The position numbers and the translations under genes were made by a program. Positions 1-9,031 of a stretch of DNA of 64,000 nucleotides are shown one piece after another. The stretch is from contig NZ_AP017369.1 in NCBI RefSeq assembly GCF_002355155.1, positions 1,550,001 through 1,614,000 of the forward strand, read 5' to 3'. This DNA comes from Corynebacterium suranareeae (GTDB taxonomy: Bacteria; Actinomycetota; Actinomycetes; Mycobacteriales; Mycobacteriaceae). The notes under the pieces were generated by a model. That model made no database searches. It was not told the origin of the DNA and worked only from the letters and a program-made list of their open reading frames with translations. Position 1 is the first letter of the stretch; each line of letters opens with the position of its first letter.

Positions 1-806
1 ATGGCCGTACCTGGGAAAAGTTTGCCTCGAAGAGGTGACCATTGGCCCCAGTTTTCATCCAAGTCTGCTGGCCATTCGGGTTCGATGAGCTGATTGAGGT
101 GGAGGGAGGCGTCGAAAAGCTCTTTTATTCGCGCGCCCATGGTGCGGTGCTGTTCTGCATAGCTTAGGTTGCCGGTTTCCTCGTCTTTTTCGACGTAGCC
201 GCGCTGGTCGAAGTAGCTGGTGATCGCGGTGAGGCCTGCGGGGCCGGGATCGTCGAGGAAGATCCAGCGCATTGGGTGGGTGATGGAGAAAACAAGGCGA
301 CCGCCGGGGGTGAGTACGCGGGCGATTTCTTTCATGAGTGCGGCAGAATCTTCCACGAATGGAATGGCGCCGAACACGGAAAAGACCACGTCAAAGGAAT
401 TATCGGCGTAGGGGAGTGACATTGCATCGGCCTGGACAAGATGGGCGTTATGGTCGTGGCCGGCATAGGCGAGCATGCGGGAAGAAATGTCGAAAGCGGT
501 GACAAAGGCGTCTGGAACATCGTTGGCCAACCACCTAGCGCAAGGTGCGGAACCGCAGCCGATCTCTAGAATTTTCTTGCCGGCGAGCTCTTCGGGGGTG
601 CCAAGAAGCCGTTCGTCTTTTTCATGAAGCATCTCGGGGCACCAATAAAACTCACCGTAAGTGGAATCGGTGCCTAAATAAGAAGGGTGGCGCTCGTGAT
701 AGTCGGCGGCATCGATATCCCACCAATAACGATTTGCTTGAGAAAATGGACTCAATTGACGCTTCACGCTTTTCTCAATGTTCCCATCAGTATCATATGT
801 GCCCAT
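1..806 (-). CDS. SAM-dependent methyltransferase, class I (3' end cut by window)
   Basis: The minus-strand frame from an ATG at 806 runs off the left edge with about 268 codons and no stop. A class I methyltransferase core is clear: motif I reads ILEIGCGSAPCARWL near residue 73, followed by the acidic end of strand 2 (TAFDIS), a DVVFSVFG strand and the LTPGGRLVFSITHP post-motif segment. This is the Methyltransf_11 arrangement; the substrate cannot be read from it. No good Shine-Dalgarno precedes the ATG, and there is no alternative start before the upstream stop. It is divergent from rpsA across 200 bp. Probably only the last few codons are missing. Confidence 0.85.
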   Translation of the reverse strand, partial: MGTYDTDGNIEKSVKRQLSPFSQANRYWWDIDAADYHERHPSYLGTDSTYGEFYWCPEMLHEKDERLLGTPEELAGKKILEIGCGSAPCARWLANDVPDAFVTAFDISSRMLAYAGHDHNAHLVQADAMSLPYADNSFDVVFSVFGAIPFVEDSAALMKEIARVLTPGGRLVFSITHPMRWIFLDDPGPAGLTAITSYFDQRGYVEKDEETGNLSYAEQHRTMGARIKELFDASLHLNQLIEPEWPADLDENWGQWSPLRGKLFPGTA

Positions 807-1006
807 TTTTGCAATTCTATTTGCTCTAGCTGCAGAAACGGCGTACTGTTTGTAAGGCGTGTCGTTGCGTTACGTATCGGTGTGTTCATGTAGGAAAGCA
901 CACAGAGCGTGCACGTGAGATCAAAACCCCGTCTATACAGGGCATTTGAGAGATACAGCATCCTGTCCATTATCTAATTTCCTATCCATTTCGGAGCAAT
1001 TTACAT

Positions 1007-2467
1007 ATGCCCACCAACAATGCACCTCAGGTAGCCATCAACGACATTGGCTCTGCTGAGGACTTCCTCGCAGCAATCGACGCAACCATCAAGTACTTCA
1101 ACGATGGCGATATCGTTGAAGGTACCGTGGTAAAGGTCGATCGTGACGAGGTACTTCTCGACATCGGATACAAGACCGAGGGTGTCATCCCATCCCGCGA
1201 GCTGTCTATCAAGCACGATGTCGACCCAGACGAGGTCGTCGAAGTCGGCGACCAAATTGACGCACTTGTCCTCACCAAGGAAGACAAAGAAGGCCGTCTC
1301 ATCCTTTCCAAGAAGCGTGCTCAGTACGAGCGTGCTTGGGGCGCCATCGAGGAGCTCAAGGAAAAGGACGAGCCAGTTACCGGTACCGTCATCGAGGTCG
1401 TCAAGGGTGGCCTCATCATCGACATCGGACTGCGTGGCTTCCTGCCTGCTTCCCTCGTTGAGATGCGCCGCGTCCGCGACCTGGACCCATACATCGGCCA
1501 GGAGCTCGAAGCTAAGATCATCGAGCTGGACAAGAACCGCAACAACGTTGTTCTGTCCCGTCGCGCATTCCTCGAGCAGACCCAGTCTGAGGTCCGCTCC
1601 GAGTTCTTGCACCAGCTTCAGAAGGGCCAGGTCCGCAAGGGCGTCGTCTCTTCCATCGTCAACTTCGGCGCATTCGTCGACCTCGGCGGTGTCGACGGAC
1701 TGGTTCACGTTTCCGAGCTTTCTTGGAAGCACATTGACCACCCATCCGAGGTTGTCACCGTTGGCGACGAAGTCACCGTTGAGGTTCTCGACGTTGATCT
1801 CGACCGCGAGCGCGTATCCCTCTCCCTGAAGGCAACTCAGGAAGATCCATGGCGCGTCTTCGCACGCACCCACGCTGTGGGCCAGATCGTGCCAGGCAAG
1901 GTCACCAAGCTTGTCCCATTCGGTGCGTTCGTTCGCGTCGAAGAGGGCATCGAGGGCCTCGTTCACATCTCCGAGCTGGCTCAGCGCCACGTTGAGGTTC
2001 CTGACCAGGTCGTCGCAGTTGGCGAAGAGGTCATGGTCAAGGTCATCGACATCGATCTCGAGCGTCGTCGTATCTCCCTCTCCCTCAAGCAGGCTGACGA
2101 GGACTACACCGAAGAGTTCGACCCATCCAAGTACGGAATGGCTGACTCCTACGACGAGCAGGGTAACTACATCTTCCCTGAGGGCTTCGATGCAGAGACC
2201 AACGAATGGCTCGAAGGCTTCGACGAGCAGCGTCAGGCATGGGAAGCACGCTACGCAGAGTCCGAGCGTCGCTACCAGGCTCACACCGCTCAGATCGAGC
2301 GTCGTCGCCAGCAGGCTGAAGAAGCCGCAGCTGAGGCACCAGCAGGAAACTACTCCACTGATTCTGCAGAAGACGCACCTGTCGCAGAAGCAACTGAAGA
2401 GTCCGCTGGCTCCCTGGCTTCCGATGAGCAGCTCGCTGCTCTTCGCGAGAAGCTCGCAGGCAACTAA
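1007..2467 (+). CDS. rpsA: 30S ribosomal protein S1
   Basis: The 486-residue protein carries four S1 RNA-binding domains at about residues 34-103, 121-186, 207-276 and 293-361, the usual number in actinobacterial S1. Domains 3 and 4 contain the typical FGAFV and GLVHISEL signatures. The tail after residue 380 is acidic and Gln/Glu/Ala-rich and probably disordered. S1 binds mRNA on the 30S subunit and helps initiation on weakly structured leaders. The ATG at 1007 has a CGGAG site 10 bases upstream. A possible -10 (TATACA) lies near 934. A 492-codon antisense frame across the gene is a codon-bias shadow. Confidence 0.97.
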   Translation: MPTNNAPQVAINDIGSAEDFLAAIDATIKYFNDGDIVEGTVVKVDRDEVLLDIGYKTEGVIPSRELSIKHDVDPDEVVEVGDQIDALVLTKEDKEGRLILSKKRAQYERAWGAIEELKEKDEPVTGTVIEVVKGGLIIDIGLRGFLPASLVEMRRVRDLDPYIGQELEAKIIELDKNRNNVVLSRRAFLEQTQSEVRSEFLHQLQKGQVRKGVVSSIVNFGAFVDLGGVDGLVHVSELSWKHIDHPSEVVTVGDEVTVEVLDVDLDRERVSLSLKATQEDPWRVFARTHAVGQIVPGKVTKLVPFGAFVRVEEGIEGLVHISELAQRHVEVPDQVVAVGEEVMVKVIDIDLERRRISLSLKQADEDYTEEFDPSKYGMADSYDEQGNYIFPEGFDAETNEWLEGFDEQRQAWEARYAESERRYQAHTAQIERRRQQAEEAAAEAPAGNYSTDSAEDAPVAEATEESAGSLASDEQLAALREKLAGN

Positions 2468-2486
2468 AAGTTCCTGCACCTCTTCG

Positions 2487-2605
2487 GGGGTTTACTGACG
2501 TTGACAGTAAACCCCTGACAAGAGTTGCTCCGCATAACACCCCGCGCTTTTTAAACTTTTAAGGTTTTATACCTTAGGGTTTGGAAGGTGCGGGGTGTTT
2601 TGTTT
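2487..2605 (+). terminator. Tandem hairpins after rpsA, second one a terminator
   Basis: The first hairpin has a perfect 11-bp stem (GGGGTTTACTG at 2487-2497, complement at 2505-2515) but no U-tract. The second pairs ACACCCCGC (2537-2545) with GCGGGGTGT (2590-2598), encloses a smaller AAGGT/ACCTT stem, and is followed by TTTGTTT. The second is the likely intrinsic terminator; the first may stabilise or pause. Confidence 0.7.
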
Positions 2606-2981
2606 CTCTGGTGATATTGGTTATTAAGAAGACATCTCAGACATCTCGGACATAGATAAACGTAATACCTTTTTGTTTTATGTGGATTTGGCTTGTTTTG
2701 CGTTGGTTTCAGGCATAGGATGAGTGGTGACTTATCGCTTAGTTGGCACAAAGTGTGACCCATTTCGATTTTTCGTGATGGAACCTGGGGAACCAGGTAA
2801 AAAATTTTGCCAAATTGTGCAAACGTTTTCTCAACGAGGCAAGATCTAACCACCTAGGCGATAGGCGCTGAGGAATCGAATCCCGGTTCTTTTTTCGGCC
2901 GATTTCGTAACGGCATGCCCCTTGTCTGAACAAAGCTTATTAGCTCAGATAAGACAGGCCCTACGTTTAGAAAGGTTTGAC
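2606..2981 (+). promoter_or_regulatory. ptsG upstream region with SugR-like inverted repeat
   Basis: This 376-bp AT-rich stretch precedes ptsG and contains no credible gene. TGTCTGA at 2923-2929 faces TCAGATAAGACA at 2945-2956, an imperfect inverted repeat 26 bp before the start codon. In C. glutamicum ptsG is repressed by the DeoR-type regulator SugR (established), so this repeat is a candidate operator by position. A TGTGACCC half-site near 2755 resembles half of a CRP/GlxR site but the other half is poor. I cannot fix the promoter hexamers with confidence. Confidence 0.4.
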
Positions 2982-5030
2982 ATGGCGTCTAAACTAACGA
3001 CGACATCGCAACATATTCTGGATAATCTCGGTGGTCCAGAAAACATTACATCGATGACTCACTGTGCGACCCGCCTTCGTTTTCAGGTGAAGGATCAATC
3101 AATTGTCGATCAGCAAGAAATAGATTCTGACCCTTCCGTTCTTGGCGTTGTCCCCCAAGGTTCCACAGGCATGCAGGTGGTCATGGGTGGATCTGTTGCC
3201 AACTATTACCAAGAGCTACTCAAACTAGACGGCATGAAGCACTTCGCTGATGGCGAGGCGCAAGAAAGCTCATCTAAGAAAGAATACGGGGGAGTGCGCG
3301 GCAAGTACTCCTGGATTGACTACGCGTTTGAGTTCTTATCTGATACTTTCCGCCCGATCCTTTGGGCCTTGCTGGGTGCCTCATTAATTATCACCCTGCT
3401 TGTTTTGGCCGATACATTCGGTTGGCAAGATTTCCGCGCCCCAATGGATGAGCAGCCTGATACCTATGTGTTCCTGCACTCCATGTGGCGTTCGGTCTTC
3501 TACTTCCTGCCGATTATGGTTGGTGCGACTGCAGCTAGAAAGCTGGGCGCAAATGAGTGGATCGGTGCTGCAATCCCCGCTGCACTTCTGACACCAGAAT
3601 TTCTTGCGCTGGGCTCTGCCGGTGATACTGTCACCGTATTTGGCCTGCCAATGGTCTTGAATGATTACTCCGGCCAGGTCTTCCCACCGCTGATCGCAGC
3701 GATTGGTTTGTACTGGGTCGAAAAAGGTTTGAAGAAGATCATCCCAGAAGCAGTCCAAATGGTGTTCGTACCATTCTTCTCCCTGCTGATTATGATCCCA
3801 GCTACCGCATTCCTGCTTGGACCATTCGGCATCGGTGTGGGTAATGGAATTTCCAACCTGCTTGAAGCAATCAACAACTTCAGCCCATTTATTCTCTCCA
3901 TCGTTATTCCATTGCTGTACCCATTCTTGGTTCCGCTTGGATTGCACTGGCCACTGAACGCCATCATGATCCAAAACATCAACACCTTGGGCTATGACTT
4001 CATTCAGGGACCAATGGGTGCTTGGAACTTTGCCTGCTTCGGTCTAGTCACCGGTGTATTCTTGCTCTCCATTAGGGAACGAAACAAGGCTATGCGTCAG
4101 GTTTCTTTGGGTGGTATGTTGGCTGGTTTGCTCGGTGGCATTTCAGAACCTTCCCTCTACGGTGTCTTGCTGCGCTTTAAGAAGACCTATTTCCGCCTCC
4201 TGCCAGGTTGTTTGGCCGGCGGTATCGTGATGGGTATCTTCGATATCAAGGCGTATGCATTCGTGTTTACCTCTTTGCTCACCATTCCAGCGATGGACCC
4301 ATGGTTGGGCTACACCATCGGTATTGCCGTTGCATTCTTTGTCTCCATGTTCTTGGTTCTTGCACTTGATTACCGTTCTAATGAAGAGCGCGATGAAGCT
4401 CGTGCAAAGGTTGCTGCTGACAAGCAGGCAGCGGCCGATAATCAGGATGAAGCAAACGCAACCACAGCAACCACCCCAGCCGCAGCTACCGCAGCTACCG
4501 CAACCGCTGCAACCGCCGCAGCAGGTGCAACCGCTGTAGCCACCAAGCCAAAGTTAGCTCCAGGTGAAGTAGTTGAAATCGTTTCACCACTTGAAGGCAA
4601 AGCAGTTCCACTATCTGAAGTGCCAGATCCGATCTTTGCTGCTGGCAAACTGGGTCCAGGTATTGCGATTGAACCAACCGGAAACACTGTTGTGGCACCA
4701 GCTGATGCAACGGTAATCCTGGTTCAAAAATCAGGCCACGCTGTGGCATTGCGTTTGGATAGCGGAGTGGAAATTCTAATCCACGTTGGTCTTGATACCG
4801 TCCAGCTTGGTGGTGAAGGGTTCACCGTCCACGTTGAACGCAAGCAGCAAGTCAAGGCTGGGGATCCGCTGATCACCTTTGATCCTGACTTCATTCGCTC
4901 CAAGGATCTACCTCTAATCACTCCAGTTGTGGTGTCCAACGCCGCTAAATTCGGCGAAATTGAGGGAGTTCCTGCAGATCAGGTAGATTCTTCCATGACT
5001 GTGATCAAGGTCAACGGCAAGAACGAGTAA
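2982..5030 (+). CDS. ptsG: Glucose-specific PTS permease EIIBCA
   Basis: The 682-residue permease couples glucose import to phosphorylation. EIIB is N-terminal, with the phospho-acceptor Cys28 in MTHCATRLRF; EIIC spans about residues 105-465 with some ten membrane segments and the GGISEPSLYG loop; EIIA is C-terminal with phospho-His601 in ILIHVGLDTV. I chose the ATG at 2982 because AGAAAGG lies just upstream and the family starts there; an upstream in-frame start at 2922 has no such site. The linker before EIIA (about residues 489-522) is almost pure Ala/Thr, built from a 9-base tandem repeat, and differs from the Ala/Gly linker I remember in ATCC 13032. coaE follows 10 bp downstream. Confidence 0.96.
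   Translation: MASKLTTTSQHILDNLGGPENITSMTHCATRLRFQVKDQSIVDQQEIDSDPSVLGVVPQGSTGMQVVMGGSVANYYQELLKLDGMKHFADGEAQESSSKKEYGGVRGKYSWIDYAFEFLSDTFRPILWALLGASLIITLLVLADTFGWQDFRAPMDEQPDTYVFLHSMWRSVFYFLPIMVGATAARKLGANEWIGAAIPAALLTPEFLALGSAGDTVTVFGLPMVLNDYSGQVFPPLIAAIGLYWVEKGLKKIIPEAVQMVFVPFFSLLIMIPATAFLLGPFGIGVGNGISNLLEAINNFSPFILSIVIPLLYPFLVPLGLHWPLNAIMIQNINTLGYDFIQGPMGAWNFACFGLVTGVFLLSIRERNKAMRQVSLGGMLAGLLGGISEPSLYGVLLRFKKTYFRLLPGCLAGGIVMGIFDIKAYAFVFTSLLTIPAMDPWLGYTIGIAVAFFVSMFLVLALDYRSNEERDEARAKVAADKQAAADNQDEANATTATTPAAATAATATAATAAAGATAVATKPKLAPGEVVEIVSPLEGKAVPLSEVPDPIFAAGKLGPGIAIEPTGNTVVAPADATVILVQKSGHAVALRLDSGVEILIHVGLDTVQLGGEGFTVHVERKQQVKAGDPLITFDPDFIRSKDLPLITPVVVSNAAKFGEIEGVPADQVDSSMTVIKVNGKNE
4482..4545 (+). 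repeat. GCAGCTACC-type tandem repeat encoding the PtsG Ala/Thr linker
   Basis: GCAGCTACC occurs twice in tandem (4482-4499) and degenerates into GCAACCGCT and GCAACCGCC copies. Translated, it gives an Ala/Thr-rich flexible hinge between EIIC and EIIA. The same GCAGCTACC core recurs in the non-coding 10-bp array at 5721. Confidence 0.6.
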
Positions 5031-5040
5031 TCTGGAATCC

Positions 5041-5643
5041 ATGTTGCGCATTGGATTAACAGGAGGGATCGGCAGCGGTAAGTCTACCGTTGCCGATCTT
5101 TTGTCATCTGAAGGATTTTTAGTCGTCGACGCGGACCAAGTTGCCCGCGATATCGTTGCACCCGGACAACCGGCATTAGCAGAGCTAGCTGAAGCTTTTG
5201 GTGAAGACATCTTAAAGCCAGATGGAACTTTAGACCGAGCGGGTTTAGCAGCCAGAGCATTTATTAACGAAGAGCAAACAGCTCTGCTCAATGCCATTAC
5301 CCATCCCCGAATCTCTGAAGAGTCTGCCCGCCGATTCAACGAAGCCGAAGCCCAAGGTGCCAAAGTAGCGGTTTACGATATGCCGTTGCTTATCGAAAAA
5401 GGCCTTGACCGCAAAATGGACCTCGTCGTAGTTGTTGATGTCGACGTCGAAGAACGGGTTCGCCGATTGGTAGAAAAACGTGGACTCACAGAAGACGATG
5501 TGAGGCGGCGTATTGCTTCTCAGGTTCCCGATGACGTCCGATTGAAAGCCGCTGACATCGTTATAGACAACAACGGAACGCTTGAGGATCTGCGCGCTGA
5601 AGCAACCAAATTGATTTCTGAGATCCTAAGTCGTGTGAATTAA
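5041..5643 (+). CDS. coaE: Dephospho-CoA kinase
   Basis: CoaE phosphorylates the 3'-hydroxyl of dephospho-CoA with ATP, the last step of coenzyme A synthesis in the cytoplasm. The 200-residue length is normal for the single-domain form. The P-loop GGIGSGKST is at about residues 8-16, DADQVARDIV follows near residue 31, and the lid region contains ERVRRLVEKRGLTEDDVRRRI. It starts 10 bp after the ptsG stop with only a weak GGAA site, so it is probably co-transcribed with ptsG. A strong hairpin terminator follows. Confidence 0.95.
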   Translation: MLRIGLTGGIGSGKSTVADLLSSEGFLVVDADQVARDIVAPGQPALAELAEAFGEDILKPDGTLDRAGLAARAFINEEQTALLNAITHPRISEESARRFNEAEAQGAKVAVYDMPLLIEKGLDRKMDLVVVVDVDVEERVRRLVEKRGLTEDDVRRRIASQVPDDVRLKAADIVIDNNGTLEDLRAEATKLISEILSRVN

Positions 5644-5667
5644 CCCTGAAAACTCTTTCAAATCCAC

Positions 5668-5710
5668 AACCCTCGGACTGTTGCCATCATGGCAGCTCTG
5701 AGGGTTTTTC
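5668..5710 (+). terminator. Intrinsic terminator after coaE
   Basis: AACCCTC (5668-5674) pairs with GAGGGTT (5700-5706), enclosing a second stem TGCCA/TGGCA (5682-5694). The right arm runs straight into TTTTTC. Confidence 0.85.
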
Positions 5711-5720
5711 CGGTTCTTGC

Positions 5721-5768
5721 AGCTACCCGCAGCTACCCGCAGCTACCCGCAGCCACCTGCAGCCACTT
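5721..5768. repeat. 10-bp tandem repeat array
   Basis: AGCTACCCGC is repeated exactly three times (5721-5750) and then degenerates through AGCCACCTGC to AGCCACTT. It fills the gap between the coaE terminator and the stop codon (5767-5769) of the convergent minus-strand gene. A 10-bp unit cannot keep a reading frame, so expansion is tolerated only because the array is non-coding. It is a candidate variable-number repeat. Confidence 0.85.
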
Positions 5769-6438
5769 AACGACTCCGCAACTTAGCAGTGTGCGTTCGC
5801 AGCCTTTCCTGAATCGCGCTGATAAGAGATGCGTGGTTGTCATTGCAGCTTTTAATTTCATGAGCCAAGTCCGCCAGATTCATCGAAGCAGAATCAGTGG
5901 ACGTGATCCGCTGTTCCACTTCGAGCGCTTTGTCTCGCAGTTGTTCGAGTTGCAACCCAAGCTCAGCGGCAGAACGCAAAATATCGGTGTTATCGCCGGT
6001 GGAGGTGAGAAATTCCGACCACGTTTCCAAAACATTTGTGAGGTGATTTTGCTCTTTGAGTACCGCATGCCGGAGTTTTTCTAAGTCTTGGCCAATGACA
6101 TGTGCATCTGCGGACGTCGGAATAGCAAAAGCTCGCGGCGCGATAACACCACGGCTTAAGTCACTATGAGTTTCATCCGCCAGTTGATGCAACAGTGAAG
6201 TCAGAGCCATGTGGGTGACTGGTGCCCAGCGTTTCTCAACACTTCGCTGGTGAAACCGATCAACAAAAACCGTCGTCAGCAAAAATGACACAAGACCTGC
6301 AGCGAGACCGGAAAGAATCACGATTTCTTGCCAAAAACTTGTCGATATATCAATCCACACAATAACGACAATGAGCGCCAGCGCCCCAATTGCGGTAATA
6401 ATGCGCAAGACAGAGGCCTTGGTTAGAGAAATACGCAT
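5767..6438 (-). CDS. Two-pass membrane protein of unknown function
   Basis: I do not recognise the family. From the ATG at 6438 the protein has 223 residues. Two adjacent hydrophobic segments (about residues 10-32 and 38-62) form a membrane hairpin; the rest is a charged soluble domain with helical heptad-like stretches (LEQLRDKALEVEQRI), probably cytoplasmic. The ATG at 6438 is preferred over 6450 and 6585 because TGAGG sits six bases upstream and because residues before it are unlike a membrane protein start. It is convergent with coaE. No neighbour suggests a job. Confidence 0.7.
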   Translation of the reverse strand: MRISLTKASVLRIITAIGALALIVVIVWIDISTSFWQEIVILSGLAAGLVSFLLTTVFVDRFHQRSVEKRWAPVTHMALTSLLHQLADETHSDLSRGVIAPRAFAIPTSADAHVIGQDLEKLRHAVLKEQNHLTNVLETWSEFLTSTGDNTDILRSAAELGLQLEQLRDKALEVEQRITSTDSASMNLADLAHEIKSCNDNHASLISAIQERLRTHTAKLRSR

Positions 6439-6550
6439 CGATTGCCTCATTTCAACTGGGCGAGTAGGCAGCTTATGCCCTCGACCATAGCTGAGCCAGG
6501 TCAGCGCGCAAGGCTTTTTGCTTTTCGACGCCCCGTGCCACTGACTTCCA

Positions 6551-6592
6551 CAAAAGGCGGGCGCACCCACACCGACCGGGTGCAAGTGCGCC
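6551..6592 (-). terminator. Terminator of the uridine operon
   Basis: Read on the minus strand after the uriH stop, GGCGCAC (6592-6586) pairs with GTGCGCC (6565-6559), with further pairing inside the loop, followed by CGCCTTTTG. It closes the uriR-rbsK1-uriT-uriH transcription unit. Confidence 0.7.
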
Positions 6593-6597
6593 TGGTT

Positions 6598-7536
6598 TTA
6601 GCCGATGCGTTTTACCGCATCGATGACCATGTTCCAGAATTTATCAAAGTCAAGGTCCACAGCTACTTGGGTGGTGCAGTCTGCTGGAGCTGGTGCACGG
6701 AAATCTGCCACGGTCATTCCGGTGGTAAGTGCTCCGTACAGTTCTACATCAAGGGGCGCCTTGCGGGTGGTGAACACCGTGGGGTCAACGAGGTAAGCAA
6801 CAGCACAAGGGTCATGCACGGGTGGGTTCTCAAAGCCTTGAGCGTCTTGGTAGTTCTTGCGGAAGGCGTCGAAAAGCGCGACGACGAAGTCGGCGACGTC
6901 GGTACCTAGCTCGTTGAGCTTGGCTTCGATCTCAGGTGTTGCAAGCGCCTGGTGGGTGAGGTCGAGGCCGACCATGGTTAGAGGCCACTTTTCGTTGAAG
7001 ACGATGTGGGCTGCTTCTGGGTCGATTTTGATGTTGAATTCAGCAACAGCAGTCCAGTTACCGATGTGGTAGCCGCCACCCATGAGAACTACTTCTTTGA
7101 CACGTTCGGCGATGGCTGGTTCTTTTCGGACTGCCAGTGCGATGTTGGTCAGTGGTCCGGTGGGGACCAGCGCTATTGTGCCGGGCTCGTTGTTCATGAT
7201 GGTATCGATGATGAAATCTACCGCATGGGTGCCTTCTACCTGCTTAGTTGGTTCAGGCAGTTTATAGTTATGGATTTCCATGCCGGTATCACCGTGGATG
7301 TCTTCAGCAACTTCAACCGGACGCACCAATGGGCGGGTAACCCCACGGTAGATTGGTGCATTGATATCAGCGATGGTGGCCACGACCTGCGCATTGTGGG
7401 TTACTTTATCCAAGGTTTGGTTGCCGCCGACAGTGGTGATGCCCAGCAGTTCAATTTCTGGGCTGCCGGCTGCCAGCAGCATGGCTACAGCATCATCGTG
7501 GCCAGGGTCGCAGTCGAGGATGATCTTGGTAGTCAT
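6598..7536 (-). CDS. uriH: Uridine/ribonucleoside hydrolase
   Basis: This 312-residue inosine-uridine preferring nucleoside hydrolase splits uridine into uracil and ribose in the cytoplasm. The Ca2+-binding signature DCDPGHDDAVAML is at residues 8-20, and the LVPTGPLTNIALA and VHDPCAVAYLVDPT segments complete the active site. In C. glutamicum the uriR-rbsK1-uriT-uriH operon serves uridine use (established). It lies 30 bp downstream of uriT with AAGGAG as ribosome binding site and is the last gene of the unit. With rbsK1 broken here, the ribose it releases must be phosphorylated by another kinase or be lost. Confidence 0.93.
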   Translation of the reverse strand: MTTKIILDCDPGHDDAVAMLLAAGSPEIELLGITTVGGNQTLDKVTHNAQVVATIADINAPIYRGVTRPLVRPVEVAEDIHGDTGMEIHNYKLPEPTKQVEGTHAVDFIIDTIMNNEPGTIALVPTGPLTNIALAVRKEPAIAERVKEVVLMGGGYHIGNWTAVAEFNIKIDPEAAHIVFNEKWPLTMVGLDLTHQALATPEIEAKLNELGTDVADFVVALFDAFRKNYQDAQGFENPPVHDPCAVAYLVDPTVFTTRKAPLDVELYGALTTGMTVADFRAPAPADCTTQVAVDLDFDKFWNMVIDAVKRIG

Positions 7537-7566
7537 AGAAAAACTCCTTAAGTTAAATCGATGGGT

Positions 7567-9018
7567 CTAGTTGGCTGCTTGCGCGGCTTCTTCAGCTTGG
7601 GCTTTGGCTGCCACTGTATCGGTGATCGATTCGGGGCGTGGGATGAGCAAAGAGCACAAGAAAGCCAGGACCAAGATGATCACTCCGGCCCACATGCCTG
7701 CGGTATATCCGCCGCCGTTGTCACTGAATGCCGTGGAAACTGCGAAGAGGATGGCGAAGGAAATTCCTGCACCTAGGTTGAATGCACCTGCGTTCATGCC
7801 AGGCAGATAGCCTTGGTTGTTGGCAGGAGAAAGCACGATGCCGAGGCCGTTGAGCATGATGTTGGCAATACCCGCGTAAGTGATACCCACAAAGATGGAG
7901 ATGCCGAGGTATGCGAGGTGAGATGTACTTCCGACCAGGAAGGTGGCTCCGGCAACGCCGATGATGGTGGTAGCGATACCAATTTGCAGGACGATCTTGT
8001 ATCCCAATTTACCGGCGAGAATTCCTGCGATTGGACCGAATACCAAGCCTGCCAGCGCATATGGGGTTAACGTCCACCAAGACACCACACTCGCTGACAT
8101 ACCGGCACCGTTGGCAGCGTCCTGCGCAAGGTTGGGCAACAGGCCATTCATCACCGCGAAGACACCAGTCATGGTGAGCAGAGTGCTCAGCAGGAGCGCC
8201 CAAGTACGTCGTTGACCAAGGTATTCGACGCTGACCAGCGGATTTTTAACGCGTTTTTCAATGTTGTAGAAGAAGATGACTCCGGCAACGCCGATGATGA
8301 ACAGCACAACCACCAGGATCCAATTTGCTTCACCCAGCTTTCCGGCTTCATTGAAAGCCATGAGCAGGGATCCGATAGAGATGGCCAGTGGCAGCACACC
8401 AACCCAGTCCATCTTCGGGGTTTCTTCAGCAGTGGATTCCTTCACACTGAAGGGAAGCACAAGGGCGGCAACAGCACAGAACGCAGCCATCACCCAGAAA
8501 ATAGAACGGAATCCAAGAGTTTCAGCCAACCAACCACCAGCAATGGCATCTACTCCGCCGATACCACCGTTTACTGAGGTAACAATTCCGAGGAGCAGTG
8601 CATATTGCTTTTCGTTGGTTACTTGTTGGCGCAGAATGATCAGACATAGTGGCACGGTGGGGCCAGCAACACCTTGAATCAGACGACCCAGGAAGAGGAT
8701 GGTCACATTGGGAGCAAAGGCAGCGACAACACATCCAATACCGGTAACAATCATCATGCCGACCAGCACTTTGCGACGACCAATCAGATCACCCCAACGC
8801 GGCAGGAATAGGGAAAACAGTGCGGCGGCTGTGAAGAAAGCAGTCTGCGTCATGCCGATTTGGGCGACCGTTGCATTAAGTTCAATTTCCATTGTCGCCA
8901 GTGCAGGTGCCAGCATAGATGCGTTGAGCTGGAAGGCGAATACCGCGACCAGCAGGGCGATCATCAATGGTACAACTGTGGTGGCCGAGGTTTTACTCGG
9001 CTGAACAGGAAGGGACAT
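7567..9018 (-). CDS. uriT: Uridine transporter, MFS drug:H+ antiporter-like
   Basis: The 483-residue protein has about 14 hydrophobic segments. The MFS loop motif between TM2 and TM3 reads RWGDLIGRRKVLVG, and GRLIQGVAGPTVPLC in TM4 is typical of the 14-TM DHA2-like group. Its place between rbsK1 and uriH identifies it as the uridine importer of the uri operon, although its sequence family is better known for drug export. AAGAGAG precedes the ATG at 9018. The gene is intact even though the upstream cistron is not. Confidence 0.88.
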   Translation of the reverse strand: MSLPVQPSKTSATTVVPLMIALLVAVFAFQLNASMLAPALATMEIELNATVAQIGMTQTAFFTAAALFSLFLPRWGDLIGRRKVLVGMMIVTGIGCVVAAFAPNVTILFLGRLIQGVAGPTVPLCLIILRQQVTNEKQYALLLGIVTSVNGGIGGVDAIAGGWLAETLGFRSIFWVMAAFCAVAALVLPFSVKESTAEETPKMDWVGVLPLAISIGSLLMAFNEAGKLGEANWILVVVLFIIGVAGVIFFYNIEKRVKNPLVSVEYLGQRRTWALLLSTLLTMTGVFAVMNGLLPNLAQDAANGAGMSASVVSWWTLTPYALAGLVFGPIAGILAGKLGYKIVLQIGIATTIIGVAGATFLVGSTSHLAYLGISIFVGITYAGIANIMLNGLGIVLSPANNQGYLPGMNAGAFNLGAGISFAILFAVSTAFSDNGGGYTAGMWAGVIILVLAFLCSLLIPRPESITDTVAAKAQAEEAAQAAN

Positions 9019-9031
9019 TAGAGCTCTCTTT

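Noticed and set aside
1001..2479. 492-codon open frame antisense to rpsA
   Set aside because: Its sequence is the complement of a strongly biased S1 gene, has no recognisable domain, and no ribosome binding site; a codon-bias shadow.
2750..2775. GlxR (CRP-type) site before ptsG
   Set aside because: Only the TGTGA half is good; the second half does not match. Mentioned but not called.
5689..6084. 131-codon plus-strand ORF over the 10-bp repeat
   Set aside because: It runs antisense to the two-pass membrane protein and begins in a terminator; low-complexity start from the repeat; no support.
6442..6909. 155-codon plus ORF across the uriH 3' end
   Set aside because: Antisense to a well supported nucleoside hydrolase gene and its terminator.
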